From: Panax quinquefolius
Taxonomy: Eukaryota > Streptophyta > Magnoliopsida > Apiales > Araliaceae
Assembly (NCBI GenBank): GCA_020205615.1
Contig: CM035163.1
Coordinates: 41,054,189 to 41,118,188, forward strand
DNA: 64,000 bases
Reading direction: 5' to 3'
Of this stretch, positions 54,501-63,329 are shown one piece after another (position 1 is the first letter of the stretch; each line of letters starts with the position of its first letter). The translations under genes and the position numbers were made by a program. Under the pieces are notes generated by a model. That model searched no databases. It was not told the origin of the DNA and worked only from the letters and a program-made list of their open reading frames with translations.

Positions 54501-57451
54501 CTTTGAGTTTTTTCAAATTCCAAACAGAAAATATCCGAAATCCACAAACGGATGATTTTTAATTTCTCCATTCTAACAAAATACTAATAAAACACCTCAG
54601 CATTAATTCCTTCATTTATAACCACATAAATAAATCCATCATTTATATCCACATCAAATAAATATTTTCTTATCATATAAATGAATAATTAATTATTCAT
54701 AAATAATATTACAGAATCACAATTATGACAACCAGGCCGTTTCTAGAAAATAGGGGGCTTTCCAATAAGGATTTTCCTTCTTCGCACGCAATTAGGTGAC
54801 CAAACCTCTCCTCGATGTAACTTTCTAGACATCGCCAATAATGCTATCTAATAATATTATTCAAATAATATGAATTATTGATCCGATAATGGAAAATCTC
54901 GCGCATGCGGTGACAATTATTGAAACAACAATAATATAAAAGCTGTCAACGCAAAGAATTATTGAATCAATAAAATAAAATATTGAAGCAAGAACTATCT
55001 GTAACAATTATTGAGTAGTGCCTTCACGCATTTAATCAATAATTCAACAATCTTGTCTGTAATACCGTAAAGCAGCATCGTGCCACCATGCGACACATCA
55101 TGTACTTTAACCACCGTGTAACCAACAAAGGTGTTAATTGTGAATAACTACGCCGTTATTTATAAAAACTCAAACTTTGTCGTTTTCTTCATCCGACAGT
55201 TATTCCGTTATGGAGCCCACAATTGATTGCGTCGTCGTACGGATATTCCCGACAAAAAGAATATTCCACGACCAAACGAATATTCCCCGACAGAATGAAT
55301 ATTTTATAACCACTTCCTTATTTTGCAAAATTTGCACATTTCACCCATAACTAAAGCATTATATCAAATTAACACCTTATTAATTTAGAATAATGAATAG
55401 AGGAAAATTCAATTTTACTTATAATAAGTTGGGGTCTTACATTAAATATATATTATTATATGTTATAATATTAAATATATAATATAAGGGAATAATGGTC
55501 ATACACAACTGTGTATGTTTTATTTGTCTTGTGATCATCAAAACTACGCTGCTTTTGGCATATTTGTTTTTGATTTCTGATTTGGGAGGAGAGAAGCTGT
55601 TTTTTTTAAAAAACATGTCAAAACGATGTAGTTTTAGCAGACTGTGCACAAATAAAACTTACACAACTGTGTATGATCATATTGCCCATAATATATATAT
55701 ATATATATATCATATATTTGTCTATTATATATTATAATATAATATCATATAAAATAAATATAATAGATACTAATATATATATAATATTATATATTATATT
55801 GTATAATCTATATATTTATATATATAAATTATAATATAATATAAAATAAATATAATACACATTAAAAAATATAGCATTAAATATTTTTTATTATATTATA
55901 TATATATAATATGTTATTTGATATAAATATTAAAATATATATTTAGGACATAATAATATACATTATAAACACATAACAACATATATTTAATATACAATAT
56001 AATATAATACGAAATAAATATAATACCTATTAATATATATAATATATTATATTATATATATTTATCTATTTTTTTGGGTGATGGTTTTTGGCTCAACATT
56101 TTTTCCTCATTCCTTTACTCATTGGAATCACGATTCTGCCGGAATGGTCATTCCGACCAAATTTAGCATATCAAACGTTGAAAAGGAATTGTTGGTCGGA
56201 ATGACTATTGCTTTCCGCCCTCCATTCCTGCCAACCGTTTTGCCCACTTAGACTCTAAAATGCAAGTAATCTAATATAAGCCTTGCCAGAAAAATAGCCA
56301 ATTGATAATAAACTTATAATAGACTCTAATAAGGCTAAAATATTTTTTCACAAATAGAGTCCATCAGAGTTTTTTTCCATGAAGTTGAGCCAATGTTACC
56401 TGCATTGCTTGTGATCCGCATGTAGTATTGTTGTATACCATGGTAGTGTACAGGTTAATGTGAGAGTTATACTCTTGCTCTTTTTTCCTCAGCATTGTTA
56501 GAATCATGAACTTCTTAATTGCCGCAATTTCTGTTTGTCTACAAGCGTGCCTGTTAGTGCACCTAAATGAATTGTGTTGAATACAAACCTTGTTTATATA
56601 TTTGGCTATTCATTTATTATATTTTTGTTCTTGCATATACATAAGTTAAGATGACTCCAACTTGAATGAGATTCACAATCAATGTATTAGAAGTGGCCTT
56701 TTTGAATTTAACTCAAAGATTTTTACTCTGTTTCTTCTCATCCCTTTTTAAGGTGCCAATGTTTGAAAAAATGGATGAACAACTATTGGATGCACTGTGT
56801 GACTGTCTCAGGCCGGTGCTCTACACCGAGGACAGCTATATTGTGCGGGAGGGGGACCCAGTTGATGAGATGCTTTTCGTAATGCGAGGCAAGCTATTGA
56901 CTGTAACCACCAACGGGGGACGGACTGGCTTCTTTAACTCGGATTATTTAAAAGCAGGTGATTTCTGCGGAGAAGAGCTACTTACTTGGGCCCTGGATCC
57001 CCATTCCTCATCTAACCTCCCAATTTCGACTAGAACTGTCCAAGCCCTCTCAGAAGTTGAAGCATTTGCACTTATGGCTGACGACTTGAAGTTTGTTGCT
57101 TCTCAGTATCGGCGACTCCACAGCAAGCAGCTCCGCCATACTTTTAGGTTCTACTCACAGCAGTGGAGAACTTGGGCAGCTTGTTTCATACAGGCTGCAT
57201 GGCGCCGGTATTGTAGGAAGAAGCTGGAAGAGTCGCTTCGTGAAGAGGAAGATCGGTTGCAAAATGCATTAGCCAAAGGCGGTGGGAGTTCACCAAGTTT
57301 TGGGGCCACCATTTATGCATCGCGATTTGCAGCTAATGCACTTCGTGCTTTACGCCGCAACAGTACAAGGAAATCAAGGATTCCAGATAGAATGCCGCCT
57401 CTGTTGCTCCAGAAGCCAGCAGAGCCTGATTTTACTGCTGAAGATAAATAG
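41959..57451 (+). CDS. Cyclic nucleotide-gated ion channel, group I (CNGC1/10/13-like), seven coding exons
   Basis: Coding exons: 41959-41987, 47104-47671, 48107-48319, 48592-48875, 50109-50220, 50933-51169, 56753-57451. All introns are GT-AG. The joined frame is 2142 nt, 713 residues, close to the usual 700-720. Order: soluble N-terminus, six membrane segments with the pore loop between S5 and S6, C-linker, cyclic nucleotide-binding domain, IQ-type calmodulin site. Plant CNGCs are plasma-membrane, non-selective Ca2+/K+-permeable channels that work as tetramers in calcium signalling and are inhibited by calmodulin. The filter reads GQN, as in group I. No stop, frameshift or missing motif is seen. 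Introns 1 and 6 (5.1 and 5.6 kb) are swollen by transposable elements. The group I placing is firm; which paralogue it matches is not. Confidence 0.93.
42510..43167 (-). mobile_element. TRIM (terminal-repeat retrotransposon in miniature) in CNGC intron 1
   Basis: Two direct repeats, 42510-42757 (248 bp) and 42935-43167 (233 bp), flank a 177-bp centre with no coding capacity. On the - strand each LTR starts near TGTAACACC (the copy at 43167 is altered) and ends GGTTGTTTCA. A primer binding site TGGTATCAAAGTC follows the right LTR (42932-42920), and a purine tract GTGGAGGAGCT precedes the left LTR. The flanks GTATT (42505-42509) and ATATT (43168-43172) are a duplication with one mismatch. It needs proteins from another element to move. 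Confidence 0.8.
43317..43799 (-). repeat. 3' LTR of the intron-1 element
   Basis: Contains GCCAAAATCTATCAGCTAG and TCTTATAACTGTAAGTC-like sequence matching 45852-46338. Confidence 0.8.
43800..45851 (-). other. Internal region of the intron-1 element
   Basis: Purine tract at the left and primer-type site at the right. A frame at 44057-44338 (-) and its extension to 44400 has the Gln/Glu/Arg-rich look of a gypsy gag start with stops. The frame at 44848-45198 (-) is unrecognised and has no coding-like features; it could be captured host or filler sequence. Confidence 0.45.
45852..46338 (-). repeat. 5' LTR of the intron-1 element
   Basis: TGTTAACGTCAAAATC to CACACTCCAACA; carries an extra 26-bp insertion-like segment near 46185 relative to the other LTR. 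Confidence 0.8.
46344..47103. other. Right end of CNGC intron 1
   Basis: Unique AT-rich intron sequence with a pyrimidine-rich end before the acceptor at 47103. No element recognised. Confidence 0.5.
47104..47671 (+). CDS. CNGC exon: N-terminus and S1-S3 (residues 10-199)
   Basis: Acceptor TTCCATTCAG at 47094-47103, donor CACAG/GTAAAAG at 47671. After a basic Ser-rich N-terminus comes ILDPQGSFLQKWNKIFVLSC, the conserved entry to S1. S2 lies around SFTDIFYIIHIIFQFRTGF, then the plant-CNGC stretch APSSRVFGRGVLVEDAWAIA and S3 (FLIDILAVLPLPQ). The largest N-terminal exon. Confidence 0.92.
48107..48319 (+). CDS. CNGC exon: S4 and start of S5 (residues 200-270)
   Basis: Acceptor ATCTTTCCAG, donor CAT/GTAAGT. 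Encodes VVILIIIPQMRGSRSLNTKN, then FQYIPRFLRVYPLYREVTRT with the spaced Arg/Lys of the S4 sensor-like helix, and AWAGAAFNLFLYMLASH of S5. The first Val is often Met in relatives. Confidence 0.92.
48592..48875 (+). CDS. CNGC exon: S5 end, outer turret and pore helix (residues 271-365)
   Basis: Acceptor GCTCTTTCAG, donor TTGAG/GTATGA. Carries VLGAFWYLFSIERETTCW, a Cys-rich extracellular turret with two N-glycosylation-type sites (NDSC, NATL), then DFPQKLFYCFWWGLQNL, the pore helix. The serine before the filter is split by the intron. Confidence 0.92.
48876..50108. other. CNGC intron between pore-helix and filter exons
   Basis: 1.23 kb, GT-AG, no repeat or gene seen. Confidence 0.7.
50109..50220 (+). 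CDS. CNGC exon: selectivity filter and S6 (residues 365-402)
   Basis: Acceptor CATTTTGCAG, donor ATGCAG/GTTTGT. Reads SLGQNLKTSTFVWEICFAVF, so the filter triplet is GQN, then S6 ending FLIGNMQ. Confidence 0.92.
50221..50932. other. CNGC intron before the C-linker exon
   Basis: 0.7 kb, GT-AG. It holds a near-direct repeat of GAGATTGATTTACAATAA (50269 and about 50437). Confidence 0.65.
50933..51169 (+). CDS. CNGC exon: C-linker (residues 403-481)
   Basis: Acceptor GGTATAACAG, donor ACCAGG/GTGAGT. Encodes TYLQSTTIRLEEMRVKRRDA, QWMSHRLLPENLRERIRRYE and the ETRGVDEEN-LPKDLRRDIKRH block that couples ligand binding to the pore. Confidence 0.92.
51170..52657. other. Left part of CNGC intron 6
   Basis: Apart from the TA microsatellite and a very AT-rich tract from 52390, nothing is recognised. 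Confidence 0.5.
51500..51566. repeat. (TA)n microsatellite
   Basis: About 33 uninterrupted TA units within the last CNGC intron. Confidence 0.9.
52660..52912. mobile_element. Stowaway-type MITE (253 bp) in the last CNGC intron
   Basis: Ends CTTCATCCGTTCTA and, on the other strand, CTCCCTCTAGTCCA, flanked by TA on both sides (52658-52659, 52913-52914). The inverted repeat extends about 48 bp, to GACTTTTTAAAGTCAA and GACTTTTGAAAGTCAA. Non-coding; it depends on a Tc1/mariner transposase from elsewhere. Confidence 0.85.
52938..55441 (-). mobile_element. Solo LTR of the chromovirus family (2504 bp) in the last CNGC intron
   Basis: TGTGACGCCCCC at 52938 to GGGGTCTTACA at 55441, with a perfect duplication TTAAA (52933-52937, 55442-55446). 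The whole length matches the LTRs of elements A and B, including the CTTTGCACTAC block (53500-53650), GTGAATAGT block (53880-53935) and TATA box (54200-54210). No internal region is present, so it is the product of LTR recombination. Its promoter points against CNGC transcription. Confidence 0.9.
54200..54210 (-). promoter_or_regulatory. TATA box in the intronic solo LTR
   Basis: CCTATAAATAG on the - strand at the usual LTR position. If active it would drive antisense RNA toward the upstream CNGC exons. Confidence 0.45.
55447..56752. other. Right part of the last CNGC intron
   Basis: Extremely AT-rich to about 56060 (alternating ATATAATAT runs), then ordinary intron sequence. A direct repeat ACACAACTGTGTATG occurs at 55502 and about 55660. 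No gene. Confidence 0.55.
56753..57451 (+). CDS. CNGC exon: cyclic nucleotide-binding domain, IQ motif, C-terminus (residues 482-713)
   Basis: Acceptor CCTTTTTAAG at 56743-56752; stop TAG at 57449-57451. Contains VPMFEKMDEQLLDALCDCL, then REGDPVDEMLFVMRGKL. The plant CNGC signature follows, spanning the phosphate-binding cassette and hinge (AGDFCGEELLTWALDP through STRTVQAL to EVEAFAL). An IQ motif (FIQAAWRRYCRKKLEE) for calmodulin comes next, and the tail ends LLQKPAEPDFTAEDK. The open frame to the left of 56753 is intron read-through. Confidence 0.93.
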   Translation: MPMFEKMDEQLLDALCDCLRPVLYTEDSYIVREGDPVDEMLFVMRGKLLTVTTNGGRTGFFNSDYLKAGDFCGEELLTWALDPHSSSNLPISTRTVQALSEVEAFALMADDLKFVASQYRRLHSKQLRHTFRFYSQQWRTWAACFIQAAWRRYCRKKLEESLREEEDRLQNALAKGGGSSPSFGATIYASRFAANALRALRRNSTRKSRIPDRMPPLLLQKPAEPDFTAEDK

Positions 57452-58647
57452 TTACTTATTTTATTCTGTAGTATTTAAACGACAATTTGGTGAATGTGAA
57501 ATTTTAAGCATATAGTTCCAATTTCACTGACTGTCTTGGGCCCTTGTGTATATCATGTTGTATATCCAATCTTATTTATTTTATTTGATTCAAGTGATAA
57601 CTTATTAATAATTTGAGATTTAAGATTTTAAATATACAAAATTATTCCGAAGTTTTTTTTATTATCATGAAATGAAATGACATAGTCATTGCATGTAAGA
57701 TTGTAAAATGAATTAAACAATTGGAGTTTGATTCGTACTTGTTCGATTAAAAGTTAGATTCGAGTTTGACTCAAAATATAAATGATTCAAATATGAATAA
57801 ATTTTAAAATTTGATAAAATATCCGAACTTTTTTAAATTATAATTTTTCGGATTATATTCGTTAAAAAAATTCAGACTATTCGGATTTGATTCGAGATTG
57901 TGCTCAACTCGATAGTTAAATGAGTCGATTAAATTTTATTTCATACTCGATAAATTTTATGAACTAAATTTGAACAATTCAATACTCGACTTTGTTGATT
58001 CATCCCTATCTGCATGTGTACTAAAAATTTAAAAGTTGGTGGAACAAAGGGGGTATATTTTATTAATTTTTTCTTTCAATTGTAGCCTTGTCTGAAATTT
58101 ATTACTCTCTTCGTTCCATATAAGAACTTGTTAAAAATGAAAAAGTCGGAAGATAATTTATTCTCTTGAGAAATGAAGCCCGCTTGTGTTTTTTTTTTCT
58201 TCTCCCGCAGGTCGTTTTGCTCATGATACTTTATTTTGAAAGTATCAAAACATTATGTTTATATTTGTTCTAATAAAACTTAATCTTTATAAATCATTAA
58301 AATACTAGTCTTGTTTTAGTAGTACAGAAGCAGCATGGCACGATTCACAAGTATCAACTACAGGGTTTTGACTATCAACAACAGATTCACAAGAAAATCA
58401 TATGCAACCATTAAAATTGAGGTAGTGTGATCTTGGTTTAGTAGGACTTTGAATGACTGACCATTATTCCACAGACAAGGACAGGATCATTGATCAAATT
58501 AAACAAAGATATACAGAACTTGTGAGATATCTTTCGGGTACTAAGTGCAGGATTACATAAAAAGGGCAGACATCAACTATACAAGAAAATCAAAATGCTG
58601 GTAACGAGCAATTGAACTAACTAATATCGGTGGATAAAATGGAACAG
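57452..58647. other. Space between the convergent CNGC and pyruvate kinase-like genes
   Basis: Holds both 3' UTRs. An AT-rich stretch with repeated TCGATT/ACTCGA (57720-58010) looks like an old repeat, and a lone Stowaway-like end (CTCTCTTCGTTCCATA) is near 58105. No gene. Confidence 0.5.
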
Positions 58648-58783
58648 CTACGATAGGTGGCTTGATAATATCAGAGGCTTGACTTCTGCGTTCACCTCTG
58701 TGGAGCTGGGTTTCAAAATGGTATCCAAAGTGGAAACAGCTTCCAGAATATGCTTGCCTTTGTTCAACATGATGCAACTTGAC
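58648..58783 (-). CDS. Pyruvate kinase-like exon 4 (C-terminus)
   Basis: Acceptor TTCATGGCAG at 58784 side. The frame from exon 3 continues [13 protein letters not shown] and ends [10 protein letters not shown] before TAG (58650-58648). In ordinary pyruvate kinases this motif reads CVMLSGETA and leads into about 100 more residues. The open frame to 58577 in another phase is a shadow. Confidence 0.88.
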
Positions 58784-61700
58784 CTGCCATGAAGAAGTGT
58801 TAGTTCCTGTTCAGCTAAGTCAACAGAAACATGTATAACTTGTAAAAAAAGGTAAATAAAGATTATAAGAAGTGGAAAAATCGAAAAAGAAGAAGATCTG
58901 TCAACTTTTCTTTTTCCCTTTGCTCAATTTGAAGCAATTTCAACGGTGAGTAAATATTAAATAAGCTATTCATGCGATTGGAACGGTTAGAAAGGTATGG
59001 AATCAAGGAGACTACATAGATGGACATAAGGAGACTACCTTAATCATCAACATAAACTGATTAAGAACTGCTACAGAAATGGTGATTCAAATAAGTAAAT
59101 CATCAACATAAACAAGAAAAGAAAATAGATACACTCGCCTTCATTGTAATTTTTTATCATCTCTTGAAAGTGCTTGTGAAGAATCAGATTTTGCATGTAG
59201 TTTAACCATAAACAAAAGATAACAGGCCCAGAATAGTTTAACCATAAACAAAAGATAACAGCCTCAGAAAGAATCACCCAATTACTTACCTCCTTCCACT
59301 GGCTACATCAGTAATCTCAGCTCGAGTAGGCACACCAGACTTGGTTAGCGATTCCAAAACCTGTGTTGCCCATATTACTGGGACGTGAGCAGCACTACAA
59401 ATTGATAGAATTTCTTCCTGTATATCTGCCAGCTTTTCCCATCCACACTCCACAGCAAGATCACCTCTGGCAATCATAACCCCCAAAGGATTTGGTGACT
59501 TCATTGCCTCCAGAAGCATAAGGACAAAGTTCTTATACCCACCTTTCGTCTCAATTTTCAATATAATACCCAAGTTCGAAAGTTTTCGCTTTGCAAGCTC
59601 TTGGCGTAGAACAACTATATCACGTACATCTCGAACAAAAGAGATCCCAACCATGTCAGCATGGGAAGCAACAAAGTCTAGATCCATAAGATCCTTTGAT
59701 GTAAGGCCTTCAAATCGAATATTGCTTTCTGGGATGTTGATGGATTTCTCTGAGCCAAGTTTAGAACCTTTTGGACCAGCATGAGTGATTGAAACAATAA
59801 TTTCCGATGTACCAGTTCCTTTTATGACTCCCCATATTTTCCCATCATCAAAAGCAATAGGTTGTCCAGGTTTGACTGAATCGAAAAGATATCCAGAAGA
59901 ACAAGTTACCCTATGAGAACCAACTCTGGAAGAAGCGGAATCATGTTCGTTTGAGCTGCCTCGTGATATGATTAGCAAGTCACCAACTCGCAATCTGACA
60001 AACTTCTCTACAGGAGGGACGTCCACCACAAATCCGATCATGGATTTCCTTTTGTTTCCCTTTATATACAATTTAGTTCCTGATTGAACATAAGCAGTCT
60101 TCGTGCATTCAGCCATCAATCCAAGACCAGCAAAAACAGGGTATTTCTTAGAAATCCTTAGTATCCTCTGTTTTCCTCTAGCATCCGAGAATTTCACGGT
60201 ATCACCTATCCCCAGCTTACTGAAAAATTCTTGACCATCCACATACAGAACTGCATCGGGAGAAATATGAGAAGGTGGTGGACCTGCTCCTCGGGGAGAG
60301 AGCCAGATTTGGGCAGGAAATATGACATTTCCGCTGGCATTCTTCTTGGGAGATAATTTCATGATACATGGACCATCCTGTAGTTTATCAGTTCTGAGTT
60401 TTGGTCCTGCCAAATCCATGATGATTCGACATGGCATTTCCAGCATGTGAGAGCCTCTTTTCACCCTTTCGATTATCTCACTCCAAACACCAGGGTTTCC
60501 ATGTGCGCAGTTGATACGAATAATGGTGGTCCCTCTCTTGAGAAGATCATTAATTAACGTTTCACTTTCTGTTGCTTCTTGACCAACTGTTACCATGATA
60601 TGAGAAGTTCTTTGATCTCGAAGTGGGCCCAAGAGCAACTTCCTGTTAGAGAATGTCCTTTTCTTCATTGTATTAATTGCAAACTCTTCCTTTTTATGTA
60701 TGTCCAAGCTTTTGCTATTAGCAATCTCATCAAAATTCCATTTGCTTTTTAAGGAATTAGTTTTCAAGCTCTCTAACATCTGAATGCTTGCAGTAAGACT
60801 TGCAAGGACATGTGGGTTTATAGTCTCTAAGTTCAGAAGACCATGAGAAGAAAGATCTGCTTTTAACTGCTTGATATCAAGGCTCTTCAATGCCACATAG
60901 TGTATTAAGTTTGCTGCACTCGCCAAATATGTTCTGCCAATACAAGAAAAATCTTTTTTTAACAAAAAAAAGTGCCAATAGAAGAAACATTAAGGGAACA
61001 AAATATTAAAAAACAGAACTAGATCACAGGTGTTGTCAGTGTAGAGCAAAAGATCCGCATAGTGCATACCAAGTCACATACAGATATAGAGATTAGTTGC
61101 TACACTAGCATCAAATCTAGTTATCTTTCTACTCGACGAAAGGGATCAGGAACTAAGAATATTTGGCCACAACATATCCATAATGGCCTGCCAGCAAAAA
61201 GATTAATCAGATGGAAGCATATATCATACAGCAAGATACACGATGGATAAGCCAAATACAAATAACTCGTAACTGAAATAGTATACAAATTTAAATTAGC
61301 TGTGCTACAAATAACTGACATGGTATAAGAATTTGACCTAAACATTCATATTTAGGGGCCTGCCACCAATTTCAAAGATTGGTAGCAAATGGTTGAATAA
61401 TTTAATTCACATGTCAGTTAATAGAGAACTGCATAGTATGTAACAGTAAAGGATCTATGCAAACACGTCAACTGTAATTTTCAAGAAACAGAAAGACATA
61501 CCTGTGACACAGCTCAAGTCGGGAAGCGTTCCATTGTTCCATTGCTAATACATGTAAGTGAACAGCCTTTAGCTTATCAAGAAGGTTAACTTGGTTTCCC
61601 AGCTTTTCAACATTACGAACACATTCTGGATCTGAATATAGTAAAGAAGTAATGGCTGCCTCCCCTGGATCTTTAGAACTCTCATTGTTTTCTGAATCTG

Positions 61701-63086
61701 TAAGGATTGCATCGTTGGTGCAGGCATTTGAACCTCCTCTTTCAGGTTCGACATTCTCATTTTGGGTAGAACAGGCAATGAGCGTTAGACCTAGCTTTCC
61801 TTTGTGTACCGTTAAGGTCTGAACAATGTTATCTCTGAAAACTGACTTTTTAGCATCAAATCTACATGGCAGATGTACAAGCTTATCACGTAAGTTGGAG
61901 GATGTAAAAGTTGAGAAACCAGCTGCTTGAATTGCCTGCAAAATTGGAGGAATAGGTGTTCACAGAAAGTTTTGAATTTAGCATAAAGAACCTTGGTACT
62001 CATCCAGAACAGTGTAAAGAGAGACGCAAACACAAATGACCAATACTTCTGAAAATACTGGCTACAGTAGGCTAGAAAAACAATTCAGAATGTTATAGGT
62101 TACTACTGATGATAAGAGACTATGACCATAATAGAGAAACACGGATGGATTATAAATATTTACTACCACAGCCCTGGCAAAGGATGTCACATTTTGTAGG
62201 GTTGGTATGCTGCAGATTCTAAGTCTTGCAGCACATTTTTAGGTTATTATTTTCAAGTCTTTGATATAACTGAAGATATAATATACAAATACATTGAAAG
62301 ATAAAATGTGTTATACATTTTTGCCACTTCTTAAAATTCGTGCCAAACTCGCTCACAAATAAAGGTGATATCCTTTACAGGACAGTTGAAGCACTAAGCC
62401 CCTACATGTAAATGAGTTTAAGAAAAAGCTGCAGCTCTCTCAAGAAGAAGTATTAGCAACCTCTAACGTTTGACCTTATGTATAAAAAAAGATGTTGAAC
62501 CACATGCATTGTTAGTCTACCTCAGTGCCAAACAATTTCTGTACGATGGACTAAGAAACTCTTTGCTTTTTATTTCTTTCATGCTGATTAATATTGTCGC
62601 AGTCCATTTTAAAGAAAAAAGAACAGGCTACCAAAGACTAAGACTACAGAAACCAACAATTTCTTTTCAGAACGTTACAGGTTGCCTTGCATAAGAAGAG
62701 GGTTACATAAGGAACAAAAACATACAGGAGGACTAGAGAATAAAGACTCCCTCCATTTCACAATAAGAATCCCATATCAAAATTGTATTTCAACCTTGCA
62801 TAAGGATTTCAAATACATTCAGCTCCGTGGTTCTTTTATAGTTTTAGGATACAAAAATTGTAAACAATAAGAGGTCAGATTTAGGAGGAACCTTAAATTG
62901 GATCACCTCACCGAACTCATTCTACAGAGCTTGATCAATCAGGCCAGTGAAACTGACCTCCCATGGCGTCCTAGAGCAAGACACATTCCTCGATTCAATA
63001 CCATTGGCATTGGTACCATCGAGCTGATCCAAATCTGAGTTGGTTGCAGCTATGCGAGAGAGTGAGACAGAATGAACAGAGGCCAT
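58648..63086 (-). CDS. Pyruvate kinase-like protein lacking the C-terminal regulatory domain (four coding exons)
   Basis: Coding exons on the - strand: 63086-62958, 61935-61502, 60933-59290, 58783-58648; all introns GT-AG. The joined frame is 2343 nt, 780 residues. The N-terminal 290 residues match no pyruvate kinase domain I know. Then come the barrel blocks: [72 protein letters not shown] and [13 protein letters not shown]. The Arg, the Lys-X-Glu and the Asp of ARGDL that bind substrate and metal are kept, but NFSHG is NCAHG and TKGPEIRT is LAGPKLRT. The C-domain normally following the barrel is absent. It matches the plant 'pyruvate kinase family protein' type (Arabidopsis At3g49160). Whether it has kinase activity is unknown. 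Confidence 0.88.
58784..59289. other. Pyruvate kinase-like intron 3
   Basis: 0.5 kb, GTAAGT donor, no element seen. TTTAACCATAAACAAAAGAT is repeated at 59201 and 59237. Confidence 0.7.
59290..60933 (-). CDS. Pyruvate kinase-like exon 3 (catalytic barrel, residues 188-736)
   Basis: One exon of 1644 nt. Acceptor GTATTGGCAG, donor AGGAG/GTAAGT. It codes for a helical linker, then the whole barrel with a B-domain-like insert between DLAGPKLRT (about residue 361) and LKIET (about 646). The insert is longer than in standard enzymes and includes [12 protein letters not shown] and [14 protein letters not shown]. The frame is intact throughout. Confidence 0.9.
60934..61501. other. Pyruvate kinase-like intron 2
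   Basis: 0.57 kb, GTATGT donor; nothing else recognised. Confidence 0.7.
61502..61935 (-). CDS. Pyruvate kinase-like exon 2 (residues 44-188)
   Basis: Acceptor ATTTTGCAG before GCAATTCAAG, donor CACAG/GTATGT. Encodes [20 protein letters not shown], a Ser/Asn/Glu-rich linker, and [20 protein letters not shown]. No known domain. An apparent start at 61941 is an artefact of reading into the intron. Confidence 0.85.
61936..62957. other. Pyruvate kinase-like intron 1
   Basis: 1.02 kb, GTCAGT donor. A Stowaway-like end (CTCCCTCCATTTCACAATAA) lies at about 62750 with no partner end seen. Confidence 0.65.
62958..63086 (-). CDS. Pyruvate kinase-like exon 1 (residues 1-43, probable plastid transit peptide start)
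   Basis: ATG at 63086-63084, donor GGGAG/GTCAGT. Encodes [20 protein letters not shown] and on to SRTPWE. The M-A-S start, high Ser/Ala/Thr and few acidic residues in the first 15 are compatible with a chloroplast transit peptide, but this is only an inference. It was chosen because it joins in frame to exon 2. Confidence 0.8.
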
Positions 63087-63241
63087 CAAGAGAAAATAGA
63101 GAGCATAGAAAGAGATGGAGCTCAGAGGAGGAAGAGGATCTCCTCTTAGTAATCAAACAAAGACCGGTGCACGATACCCAAAGTAGTGCAAGTTAAAAGG
63201 AAGGTGTAATTTGTTGGTTGGTTTGTCAAATTATCACAAAT

Positions 63242-63243
<2 letters not shown>

Positions 63244-63323
<80 letters not shown>
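63244..63323. repeat. (TG)n(AG)n microsatellite upstream of the pyruvate kinase-like ATG
   Basis: About 12 TG units followed by about 28 AG units, 160 bp before the ATG. On the gene strand it is a CT/CA-rich tract, a common plant 5' UTR or core promoter element. Confidence 0.9.

Positions 63324-63329
<6 letters not shown>

Noticed and set aside
58085..58330. Possible Stowaway MITE
   Set aside because: One end resembles CTCTCTTCGTTCC but no matching inverted end or TA pair was found. The same applies to the single ends near 40440 and 62750.
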